From Phycisphaerae bacterium (GTDB taxonomy: Bacteria > Planctomycetota > Phycisphaerae > Sedimentisphaerales > Anaerohalosphaeraceae): a stretch of 10,763 nucleotides of DNA. Each line of letters opens with the position of its first letter. The stretch's first letter is position 1. Positions 1 to 6,576 of this stretch are shown here, in pieces. The position numbers and the translations under genes are program-made. A model generated the notes under the pieces. The model saw nothing but the letters and a program-made list of their open reading frames with translations. It was not told where the DNA came from and searched no databases. The stretch lies in contig JAIPFN010000203.1 of NCBI GenBank assembly GCA_021736615.1, positions 1 through 10,763 on the forward strand. The letters are read 5' to 3'.

Positions 1-38
1 TCAGGCAGTTTTGCTTTTTGCGAAAACCAAACAGACCG

Positions 39-58
39 CCAATTTTGATTTTTAATTT
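39..58 (+). repeat. 20-nt dispersed repeat, copy 1 (inverted relative to copy 2)
   Basis: The 20 bases here, starting CCAATTTTG, are an exact reverse complement of 8312-8331. They lie in A+T-rich low-complexity spacer, so part of the match may come from composition. The identity ends abruptly on both sides. It is probably one member of an intergenic repeat family in this genome. Confidence 0.5.
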
Positions 59-255
59 GTCATTTTAATCTTTAATTTTTGATTTTTGATTTATACAATA
101 CAATTTCAACCAACTTTTTGGGAGTTGAACCTAAAATAAAGAAGTTCTATTTCTTCAAGCCCTTCAGGTTCTTCATGGTAAAAAATAATCAATATTAATA
201 TTGCCATCCCCGCCAAGGCAGGACCTGTAAATCGACAACTAAAATTTCCTCCCCA

Positions 256-359
256 CCTCACGTTAGCGACCAGTCACCTTCACGTTAGAGACCAGTCACC
301 TTCACGCTTGCCGCCAGTCACTCGTCCCGCCAGTCACCTTCGGACTTGTAACCCGTCAC
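256..359. repeat. 22-bp tandem repeat, five degenerate units
   Basis: Units read at 256-277, 278-299, 300-321, 322-337 (shortened to 16 bp) and 338-359. The best-conserved part is the unit end, CCAGTCAC (CCCGTCAC in the last unit); the first two units differ by only two bases and share CACGTTAG followed by GACCAGTCAC. The 22-bp period is not a multiple of three, which argues against coding. No dyad symmetry and no long unique spacers are present, so it is not a CRISPR array. It may be an iteron-like protein-binding array or a degraded minisatellite. Confidence 0.75.
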
Positions 360-370
360 CAAAGTGCGCT

Positions 371-411
371 ATGTCGACGAGCGACATTATGGCTATACAT
401 ATACTATAGCC
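371..411. repeat. Two back-to-back perfect hairpins
   Basis: The first inverted repeat pairs ATGTCG (371-376) with CGACAT (382-387) around a 5-nt loop. Three bases later GGCTATA (391-397) pairs perfectly with TATAGCC (405-411) around a 7-nt loop. No T-run follows on either strand, so neither is a standard intrinsic terminator. They sit directly beside the 22-bp tandem repeat. They could be operator-like sites or part of a mobile intergenic element. Confidence 0.55.
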
Positions 412-502
412 AGAGCTTACCCTTTGTTATTATTTGACTTCAAAATCCAAACCGCTCTCTAAATCCAAAATTTTAAAACTTGACACTTAAAACTTAAAAC
501 GT

Positions 503-521
503 ATATCCGCAGAGCGGATAT
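503..521. repeat. Perfect 8-bp inverted repeat, 3-nt loop
   Basis: ATATCCGC at 503-510 and GCGGATAT at 514-521 are perfectly complementary around AGA. Read on the minus strand, the hairpin lies about 220 nt beyond the prfA stop and is followed by ACGTTTTAAGTTTTAAG. That has some U-richness but no clean U-tract. It could be a weak terminator or a repetitive palindromic element. Confidence 0.5.
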
Positions 522-541
522 TCCACCTTTGTTGAATTTAG

Positions 542-640
542 TTTTCGCCAATTTTCGCCGACAAAAAAAGCTCAAAAACGCGCAAAAGTGACCAAAAAGC
601 GCGCAAAAACGTGAAAAAATGAAAATTTTTGACGTTTTTT
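542..640. other. Phased A/T tracts, predicted curved DNA
   Basis: Runs of four to seven A or T recur at nearly helical spacing: T tracts at 542-545 and 552-555, A tracts at 563-569, 574-578, 584-587, 594-598, 605-609 and 614-619, an A4T5 block at 622-630, and T6 at 635-640. Centre-to-centre distances are mostly 9.5-11 bp. A-tracts in phase with the helix are known to bend DNA. The region lies downstream of prfA, so it may be a nucleoid-protein site or a transcription or replication architecture element. The regular spacing is seen directly; the curvature is inferred. Confidence 0.6.
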
Positions 641-738
641 GAGCCGAATTTCGGCCCAAAACACCCCAAAAGCGATAGGTGGGAAATGTCGACAATGTCC
701 TTAATACGTGGTCTCTACGGTGAAAAATCTGGGCAAGT

Positions 739-1827
739 TTACAGGTTTTTCAGTCGCTGCAGCTTATCATGTTCCTTAAGAGCGGCGATAATTTCGTCCA
801 GATCACCCAGTATAACCTTGTCCAGGCTGTACAAAGAAAGCCCGATTCTATGGTCAGTAACGCGGTTTTGCGGGAAATTATACGTCCGAATCCGCGAAGA
901 TCGATCCCCCGACCCGATCATAGTCTTACGAGCCGACTCGCGTTCGGCATTAACTTTCTGCATTTCAAACTCATAAATGCGGGTTCGAAGGATCCGCCAA
1001 GCCTTAGACCGGTTCTTATGCTGGCTCTTCTCATCCCGCATACTCACAGTAATGCCAGTCGGCACGTGTTCCAGTTTGATTGCGCTGTTGATCTTGTTGA
1101 CGCTCTGTCCGCCCGGCCCGCCTGCCCGGCTGACATGCTCTAAAACGTCATTAGGGTCGATTTCCATGTCAATATCCTCTGGTTCCGGCAAGACCGCGAC
1201 CGTTCCCGCCGAGGTATGCACCCGGCCCTGCGTCTCGGTTTCCGGCACGCGCTGGACCCTGTGTCCGCCGCCTTCATAGCCCAGGTCCGCCCATACGCCC
1301 GAGCCTTTGATATTCATTACGCATTCCTTCATCCCGCCCATTTCAGTAGCGCTGAATGAAAGCATCTCGACTTTCCAGTTTTGCTTTTCGGCGTATCTGG
1401 TATACATCGTGCAAAGATCGCGTGCGAAAAGCGATGCCTCGTCGCCGCCTGTTCCCGGGCGAATTTCCACGATAACAGAGCCGATACTGGCGTCATCGCT
1501 CATTACGAGGGCTTCTTTGATCTCTTCGACGAGCTTATCCTTCTCTTCGGTGAGTTGTTCGATCTCGGCTTTGGCAAGTTCGGCGAAATCCGGGTCGATG
1601 TCCGGGTCCTGGAGCATTACTTCAGAATCGGCGATGCCGGCTTCGGCCTGGCAGTGCTGACGGTACTTTTCGACCATCGGGCGCAGTTTGCCCTGTTCCT
1701 TGCTCAGTTTGATGGACAGGTCGACGTTGCAGGCCACTTCCGGGTCCATGAGCTGCTTTTCTATGTCCGCAAAACGGCTTTCAAACTCCTGTAGTTTGGA
1801 AAATAGATTTTTATTATCGTCGGCCAT
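739..1827 (-). CDS. prfA: Peptide chain release factor 1 (RF1)
   Basis: A cytoplasmic class I release factor that recognises UAA and UAG in the ribosomal A site and triggers hydrolysis of peptidyl-tRNA. The protein is 362 aa, the usual full length. A helical N-terminal domain covers about residues 1-115. The stop-codon-reading segment RVQRVPETETQGR carries a PxT tripeptide as Pro195-Glu196-Thr197, which marks RF1 rather than RF2 (SPF). The catalytic GGQ loop is at 239-241 in the form GGPGGQSVNK. The C-terminal IRTYNFPQNRVTDHRIGL block at about 313-330 is typical. An AGGG Shine-Dalgarno sits 7 nt before the ATG. The gene follows rpmE by 106 nt on the same strand and may be cotranscribed with it. 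The methyltransferase gene prmC, which often follows prfA, is absent: the next 738 bases hold no gene. Confidence 0.97.
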   Translation of the reverse strand: MADDNKNLFSKLQEFESRFADIEKQLMDPEVACNVDLSIKLSKEQGKLRPMVEKYRQHCQAEAGIADSEVMLQDPDIDPDFAELAKAEIEQLTEEKDKLVEEIKEALVMSDDASIGSVIVEIRPGTGGDEASLFARDLCTMYTRYAEKQNWKVEMLSFSATEMGGMKECVMNIKGSGVWADLGYEGGGHRVQRVPETETQGRVHTSAGTVAVLPEPEDIDMEIDPNDVLEHVSRAGGPGGQSVNKINSAIKLEHVPTGITVSMRDEKSQHKNRSKAWRILRTRIYEFEMQKVNAERESARKTMIGSGDRSSRIRTYNFPQNRVTDHRIGLSLYSLDKVILGDLDEIIAALKEHDKLQRLKNL

Positions 1828-1933
1828 TTTAGATCCCTAATATCGCGGTATAGTAAGTACAAAAAAATAGCGCTGCCAATTCATGATCGGTAGAACCATG
1901 ATCAACAGCGCATTGTGTATGTCGTACATATAG

Positions 1934-1952
1934 CTACTTCTTTTTGAAGTAG
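1934..1952 (-). repeat. Hairpin overlapping the rpmE stop codon
   Basis: On the plus strand CTACTTC (1934-1940) and GAAGTAG (1946-1952) pair perfectly around five T. In the minus-strand mRNA the stem includes the rpmE stop codon UAG and the loop is AAAAA. No U-run follows, so it is not a standard terminator. A smaller TATGT/ACATA inverted repeat lies next to it at 1918-1930. It may protect the rpmE message or tune read-through into prfA. The repeat partly reflects the Lys-rich C-terminus of L31. Confidence 0.4.
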
Positions 1953-2149
1953 TCCCCGCCATATTTCTTATTAAACCGTTCGATGCGTCCCGCGGTATCG
2001 ACAAACTTCTGCTTGCCGCTATAGAACGGGTGGCACATCGAGCAGATTTCCGCATGGATATCTTTCGCTGTGCTGCGCGTTTCAAACGTGTTTCCGCAAC
2101 CGCATCTTACACTTACTTTGTCGTATTTCGGATGTATATCTTTCTTCAT
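1934..2149 (-). CDS. rpmE: 50S ribosomal protein L31, zinc-binding type
   Basis: A small protein of the large ribosomal subunit that helps bridge the subunits at the central protuberance. From the chosen ATG it is 71 aa and begins [12 protein letters not shown], the standard L31 opening. Four cysteines (Cys16, Cys18, Cys36, Cys39; CGC and CSMC) mark the zinc-containing C+ form. The C-terminal [17 protein letters not shown] block is also canonical. An in-frame ATG six codons upstream (2167) exists, but a GGAG Shine-Dalgarno lies 8 nt before the ATG at 2149, and the predicted transcription start near 2172 would leave only about 5 nt before the upstream ATG. The later start is therefore preferred. 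prfA follows on the same strand. Confidence 0.95.
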   Translation of the reverse strand: MKKDIHPKYDKVSVRCGCGNTFETRSTAKDIHAEICSMCHPFYSGKQKFVDTAGRIERFNKKYGGDYFKKK

Positions 2150-2178
2150 TTCTTTTGCTCCGGTCATTAAAACGAGTA

Positions 2179-2206
2179 ATTATAAGGTCAGATCGGCAAA
2201 ATTCAA
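2179..2206 (-). promoter_or_regulatory. Sigma70-like promoter for rpmE(-prfA)
   Basis: On the minus strand TTGAAT (2201-2206) matches four of six bases of the -35 consensus. It is separated by 16 bp from a perfect TATAAT (2179-2184). The predicted start, near 2172, gives a leader of about 23 nt that includes the GGAG ribosome-binding site of rpmE. Confidence 0.6.
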
Positions 2207-2309
2207 CAAAAAAAACAATATTTCGCAAAAAAAGTCCCTCAGCGTGCCTAAACAGCGGATTGTGCGGCGAAAATTCGCTTATTTTACGGGATTTGCGGTG
2301 GCGTGGGAT

Positions 2310-2573
2310 TTACTTGTATCCGGTTATGTTGCCTTTTATGTATTTGTCGCATGCTTTTTCGAGGTTTACGCCGTTGATGTTGGCCAGCGTGCAGAGCCAG
2401 GCGAAGACGTCGGCGAATTCTTCGATCTTGTTTTCCTCGTCGTCGCCGGAAAGACCGGTTGCCAGTTCTCCGACTTCTTCGATGAACCACATAAACGTAG
2501 CGGCGGTTCCGCGCTGGGCGTCACGCTCGCCGTATTTTTCCCTGATAAATTCCTGAAATTCGCTTATCTGCAT
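2310..2573 (-). CDS. MazG-like nucleotide pyrophosphohydrolase
   Basis: An 87-aa all-helical protein of the MazG/all-alpha NTP pyrophosphatase superfamily, which hydrolyses nucleoside triphosphates or modified nucleotides to the monophosphate and pyrophosphate using Mg2+. The two metal-binding helices are clear: EEVGEL at residues 32-37 and EEFADV at 51-56, giving the ExxE and ExxD acidic pairs. The opening MQISEFQEFI is typical for the single-domain family, which is usually about 90-110 aa. The C-terminus (ending NITGYK) lacks any zinc-type Cys tail. The Shine-Dalgarno is poor (GAAAG). It lies 160 nt upstream of the rpmE start on the same strand, but rpmE has its own promoter, so it is probably a separate unit. 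The substrate, and whether it does housecleaning or another role, cannot be read from sequence. Confidence 0.88.
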   Translation of the reverse strand: MQISEFQEFIREKYGERDAQRGTAATFMWFIEEVGELATGLSGDDEENKIEEFADVFAWLCTLANINGVNLEKACDKYIKGNITGYK

Positions 2574-2595
2574 TTTATGCTTTCTAATTTAATCT

Positions 2596-2615
2596 GTTAA
2601 ATTCGTGAAATTAAC
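2596..2615. promoter_or_regulatory. Imperfect 20-nt palindrome upstream of the MazG-like gene
   Basis: GTTAAATT and AAATTAAC flank CGTG, pairing at seven of eight positions, with its near edge 22 bp from the ATG. The site and position would suit a repressor operator or a leader hairpin. No matching promoter hexamers were identified with confidence. Confidence 0.3.
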
Positions 2616-2781
2616 TTCTTTTGGCCAATGATACATAGAATAATGGCAAACGGCTAGTAGAAACCATTTTGTGAGTAAGATTTTTGGCGAAAAACAGGTT
2701 TGTGCCGGAAGTTCTATTTCACCTAAACCCCACCCCCAGAAAAGACTATAATAAAAAGTGCGAAAGATTCTTAAAACAAGA

Positions 2782-3537
2782 TCAACTTATTATTCTTGTT
2801 CCGCAATTGCCGCAAAATAAGTCACCTGTTTTATACTCAGCATTGCATTGCTGACAATTATTTGAAATCTGTTCGGCATCATCTGATATGACCTGCCTTT
2901 GTTCACTTAGAACTTCAGAAATTAGTTGCCTTATGTTTTTCTGTGCTTCCTCACTTAGCTTAAATTCCTGCGGTAAACCGGCCTGTTCTTGAATCAGCAC
3001 AAGAAATTCCAGATAGACATCTTCCATCGGCCATACGATTTCACAAGCCTCAAGAACTCCTGCGGCCTTTTCGAACTGACCTTTCTCGGCATATAATCGT
3101 GCTGCAAGCATTCTGAGGATTGGTACATCCTTTGCGTCTGGATCGCTAAAAAGTATATTATATTGGTCAAGAGCCTGTGCATTGTCTTCATTTAGCTGCA
3201 AAGCAATTGCGTAATTGATACGCAACGAAAGATTTCCAGGATTAGCATCAAGACCAAGTGAAAGATAATGCGCAGCCCTGTCAGGAAAACCACCCTTGCC
3301 CCAGCTCAGTGCATTGATATACGCCAGCCTTGAAAGCACATCACAATAGTTTTTTTTGTAATCAGGGTTATCATTAATAAACTGCCATAATTCTTCGACG
3401 AGCAAATCGAGATCAACGCCTGTTTCAGAAAAGATGTCATTTGCTACTTCAGAACGGACAGGTATTTTCACTCCTGACAGGTCAAAAGTTCCAAGCTGAT
3501 CGACGGATTTGATCTCGTAAAAAGTATATTCCTGCAC
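2782..3537 (-). CDS. TPR-like protein with C-terminal zinc ribbon
   Basis: The function is not recognised. The 251-aa product has no signal peptide or membrane segment and should be cytoplasmic. Residues about 69-168 form helical pairs of TPR type; the clearest is around 104-137 (SLRINYAIALQLNEDNAQAL followed by a DPD turn), then MLAARLYAEKGQFEKAAGVL at 143-162. A short zinc ribbon closes the protein: Cys228-x2-Cys231-x10-Cys242-x2-Cys245, matching the ribbons at the N-termini of the first two proteins of the operon. The start is GTG, with a GGAAGG Shine-Dalgarno located inside the last codons of the 1011-aa gene, whose stop is only 3 nt away; translation is therefore probably coupled. It is the last gene of the operon. 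TPRs usually hold protein partners, so a scaffold or chaperone role for the large protein is a reasonable inference. Confidence 0.85.
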   Translation of the reverse strand: MQEYTFYEIKSVDQLGTFDLSGVKIPVRSEVANDIFSETGVDLDLLVEELWQFINDNPDYKKNYCDVLSRLAYINALSWGKGGFPDRAAHYLSLGLDANPGNLSLRINYAIALQLNEDNAQALDQYNILFSDPDAKDVPILRMLAARLYAEKGQFEKAAGVLEACEIVWPMEDVYLEFLVLIQEQAGLPQEFKLSEEAQKNIRQLISEVLSEQRQVISDDAEQISNNCQQCNAEYKTGDLFCGNCGTRIIS

Positions 3538-3540
3538 TTG

Positions 3541-6500
3541 CTATCCTTCCATGCCAGATGAACCAGCTATGATTGTATCTTTTACCAGTTTTAATTTGAA
3601 GAGTGAGTGATTCTGCTTTGGCATAATCTTAGGTCCAAGTTTTTGCAATGCCTCAAGATACTCGCCCATTTCAGTTGCTACCTTTTGCGGATTTGTACCA
3701 AGCTTCTTCAAGGCACACTCAACAGCAACTGGAGAAGCTCCCTTTTCAACCTGCTGCAAGATACCAATTGACTCTCTCAGTCTTGTTGGAATCGGCTTAA
3801 GGCCCTTTACTCCACTTTCAGCAAGAGCGGCATATCTTCTTATAACCTGATTGCTAAACTGCTTTGTAGTCTGTCTCATTCCTTCGGAAACAAACTTTTC
3901 AGCTTCGACAAACATACCTTTTGATCGAAGCTTGTTTGCGCCTTCAAACCAATGATGAGCTTTAAAACCGGCAGCCTTGCCAACAGCTTGAACATCTTTG
4001 AATTGAGCTCCAGGCTTAGTCAAAGCGACTACAAGATCATCAGGCCCCATGCCGTAGGCTTCGGCATGAAAACGATCCGTCGCTACCTGATCAAGACGTT
4101 TTGAGTACGCCTTTGACTCTGAGGCAAGCTGCTCTGCAGAAAGTTTATTAATATAGCCTTCCCCTTTGGCAGCCTTGAAAAAATTATCGTCATACATTTT
4201 TTGCAACTGCTTGTGAGGCATATCATAAGTTCTGCCGCCGCGAGTAACACGAACCGTAATATCTCTATCAGCACCTGCCTTGATAATCTTTGAAGGATTG
4301 GTCGGCTTGATAATTTCTATATCATCAAATGGTGGCGGATTTTTCTTTCCAAAAGCTTTAATATCAGCTGTAAGCCCTTTGTCGGTAACCTTGTAAATGT
4401 CGTCCATTTCATTTACAAACGGCTTGATAATATCATCTGCTTTATCAACGCCGCATTTCTTAAGAAGCTGAGCATTGCCTTTGTTGATATGCTGAAGCGC
4501 CCTCTTGTCGGACTGTATTTCCAGGGCCGCTTTTTTAATAAGATCCTTATCGCCTTTTTTAACCGCCTTGGCAAATTCAACAATCTTATCTTTACCCTGC
4601 TTTTCGGCAATGAGCCAATTTTTATGTCGCTGTGCGACAGTAAGAGAATCAGCGGCACCTGCCTTGATTCCTGTCGCAATTTCATCGCTTACTTTTGCAA
4701 CACTCGAAGCTACCTGCTTTGTTGCCTGCTCAACGACACCGGCTGCTTTGCTTGCGTCAATTGCAATGTCCGCGGCCTTGACTGCGCTGTTCATACCTAA
4801 TGATGAAATGGTCATAGCTGAATCAACCGAGCCCATTAGTGCATATCCCATCCGCTTTATTAACGGAGTATTATAATCCATCGCACGGGCGAAATTGGCA
4901 TATCCTGTTACTTCCTTGACGGTGTCAACAGGGTGTGTAATCAGATGCATTGCTACCTTGTTTGTAGCTACAGCGGCTTTGTCAAGCGTTACAAGTACTT
5001 TGCCCCCGGTTCCGATTGGGTCTGTGACCGCTTCTTTAAGATTACCAGCCCAGAATCTTCCTGCAACTTTATAACTTTTCGGATCTGAAAAAATATTGTA
5101 TCCGGTTTCTACAACCTCAGCGGTTCCTCTTACAAGTGCACCTGCAGCATCATGCAGATCGCCGGGCAGTGCCTGCATTTCTTCATAAATATTACCTTCA
5201 TAGTTTTTGTAAACATCTTTCCAGTAATCCATTGACCCGCGTTCTGCGGCAGCAGCTTCCCTGGCGGCAACTTCTGCTTCCAAATCCATTTTACGCCAGT
5301 GCTTTTCCCATTTTTTCTTAAGCTTGTCACCGTCATCTTGTGACTTTTGCCAACCATCGTATGCCTTTTTAACATCTGAGCTTTGTCCCTGAGAATGAGC
5401 GTTCATATAATCAACTGTGCCCTGTCGCTGCGCCTTTTCAGCGTCTGTTACCCAGCCCCATTTATCTGTATACTTTCTTCCCATAGCAAGCTGCTGTTTG
5501 GTATGATTGTAATTGGCCCGGCTCATCCACTCATGGTGATACGATGAATAAACAAGTCCCTCTGTACTTACGGTACCGTCTGTAATAATCTGAGGCATTG
5601 TTTTGATAGCTTCTGCGGCAGCGGCGGCGGCCTCCTCTTCGGCAATGAGAGTATTCATACCTTTCATTACCGCAACATTAAGCTCCGGGTCCTTCGAGCC
5701 TGTCAGGATGTCGTTGAGCGTTTCAAGCATTTCTTTCACGGAAACACCGCTTGCTTTCATAAAAGCGATCAGTGTCAAAATAGCCAGCCCGCTTGCAGCA
5801 CCTGTCGCCGTGCCAGTAACACCCAAAGGCAATGAGCCGTCGTCCGGTTCTTCCCACAAAGAATCTCCATCGCCTGACGAAGAGTACCCGCTGCTGCCAG
5901 AACTTGAAGTTGAACCGGATGAATTATCCTGTGACTTAGTGATCATATTAGTTTTATTAGCATACTGCTCAGCTTTGTACACCCATTGGCGAAAAGCAGA
6001 AGAAAGTTGACCAACGGTTGGTGCAGCGGTTGTCACCTTACAACCACTGCAATAGTCGAAGCCCCGAATCTGTTCACACTTTCTGCTGCCATGTGCGATA
6101 CAGTTTAAACGCGCGTAACCTGTTATACTTCCACTTATAATCAAGGCACCTTTTTGTACTACAAAACTGGCCCCACGGCTGACAGGCTCTCCACGAAGCC
6201 ATGTGATTGCCGGGAAAACAGTTCCGTTTACCCTTACTTCGTCCTTTTTGGCCTTTTCTTCTGATGGTCCTACCATAAATGCCTTATCGCTGCTTGCCTC
6301 ATTGAAACCTGATATCCATTTACCACCTTTTGTATTAAGCAGCGACTGCATATAACTGGAAGCATCTGCAACAGTCGGATAAGCTTCAACGGTAGCATTG
6401 CCGCGATAACCATTCGCATTTTGATACACGCCGCTTCCTGCATAGGTTTGATTCCATCCACCTGGAGCATATTGGCTGGGCAATTTATCGGCGTAAACAA

Positions 6501-6576
6501 TAGATGAAATTGCAATTGAAAGTGCCATTAAAAGCAATAATAGGCTTATTTGTTTTTTTATTTTCATATAGATCAT
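3541..6576 (-). CDS. Large membrane-anchored protein of unknown family
   Basis: I do not recognise this 1011-aa protein. Residues 1-29 form a Sec signal peptide (KIKKQ, then a Leu-rich core, cleavage likely after VYA). Residues 30-210 form a compact domain with four cysteines (159, 167, 176, 179; the last two as CSGC). A Ser/Gly linker (about 219-235) and an acidic patch lead to a hydrophobic segment at about 251-273, probably membrane-spanning. The rest is Ala/Lys-rich and mostly helical, with likely coiled coils near 303-325 and 415-446, and DP/THPVDT-type turns near 498-556. A denser, charged block at 767-880 contains DRDITVRV, DNFFKAAKG, DRFHAEAYG and HHWFEGANK. With a cleaved signal and one membrane pass, residues 275-1011 would face the cytoplasm. 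The ATG overlaps the RDD gene's TGA (ATGA); Met4 is an alternative start. The HPVDT-type segments resemble stalks of some polymorphic toxins, but the predicted topology argues against simple secretion. Confidence 0.85.
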   Translation of the reverse strand: MIYMKIKKQISLLLLLMALSIAISSIVYADKLPSQYAPGGWNQTYAGSGVYQNANGYRGNATVEAYPTVADASSYMQSLLNTKGGKWISGFNEASSDKAFMVGPSEEKAKKDEVRVNGTVFPAITWLRGEPVSRGASFVVQKGALIISGSITGYARLNCIAHGSRKCEQIRGFDYCSGCKVTTAAPTVGQLSSAFRQWVYKAEQYANKTNMITKSQDNSSGSTSSSGSSGYSSSGDGDSLWEEPDDGSLPLGVTGTATGAASGLAILTLIAFMKASGVSVKEMLETLNDILTGSKDPELNVAVMKGMNTLIAEEEAAAAAAEAIKTMPQIITDGTVSTEGLVYSSYHHEWMSRANYNHTKQQLAMGRKYTDKWGWVTDAEKAQRQGTVDYMNAHSQGQSSDVKKAYDGWQKSQDDGDKLKKKWEKHWRKMDLEAEVAAREAAAAERGSMDYWKDVYKNYEGNIYEEMQALPGDLHDAAGALVRGTAEVVETGYNIFSDPKSYKVAGRFWAGNLKEAVTDPIGTGGKVLVTLDKAAVATNKVAMHLITHPVDTVKEVTGYANFARAMDYNTPLIKRMGYALMGSVDSAMTISSLGMNSAVKAADIAIDASKAAGVVEQATKQVASSVAKVSDEIATGIKAGAADSLTVAQRHKNWLIAEKQGKDKIVEFAKAVKKGDKDLIKKAALEIQSDKRALQHINKGNAQLLKKCGVDKADDIIKPFVNEMDDIYKVTDKGLTADIKAFGKKNPPPFDDIEIIKPTNPSKIIKAGADRDITVRVTRGGRTYDMPHKQLQKMYDDNFFKAAKGEGYINKLSAEQLASESKAYSKRLDQVATDRFHAEAYGMGPDDLVVALTKPGAQFKDVQAVGKAAGFKAHHWFEGANKLRSKGMFVEAEKFVSEGMRQTTKQFSNQVIRRYAALAESGVKGLKPIPTRLRESIGILQQVEKGASPVAVECALKKLGTNPQKVATEMGEYLEALQKLGPKIMPKQNHSLFKLKLVKDTIIAGSSGMEG

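Larger units (their letters stand above)
1..738. other. Gene-free, structure-rich intergenic region
   Basis: No open frame here has protein-like character. The longest candidate, on the minus strand at 459-695, is low-complexity and runs through A-tracts. The first 130 bases are T-rich low-complexity sequence. A perfect 14-nt palindrome (CAATATTAATATTG) lies at 190-203. A 22-bp tandem repeat, paired hairpins, an 8-bp inverted repeat and phased A-tracts follow and are listed separately. No convincing intrinsic terminator for the convergent end of prfA was seen: GCCGAATTTCGGC just downstream forms a short hairpin without a following T-run. The window begins inside this spacer, so its true left boundary is unknown. 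Confidence 0.75.

Noticed and set aside
256..359. Possible CRISPR array
   Set aside because: Units are 22 bp with no unique spacers between them, no dyad symmetry, and no cas genes nearby.
642..662. GCCGAATTTCGGC as the prfA terminator
   Set aside because: The dyad leaves only a 4-bp stem with a realistic loop, and the sequence after it on the minus strand is A-rich rather than a U-tract.
459..695. 78-codon open frame on the minus strand in the left spacer
   Set aside because: Low-complexity Phe/Lys-rich translation produced by the A-tracts and the inverted repeat; no ribosome-binding site and no family features.
3541..6576. Naming the large protein a polymorphic or contact-dependent toxin
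   Set aside because: There are no Rhs/YD repeats, haemagglutinin repeats, LXG or PAAR domain, no recognised nuclease domain and no clear immunity gene; the predicted membrane anchor also argues against it.
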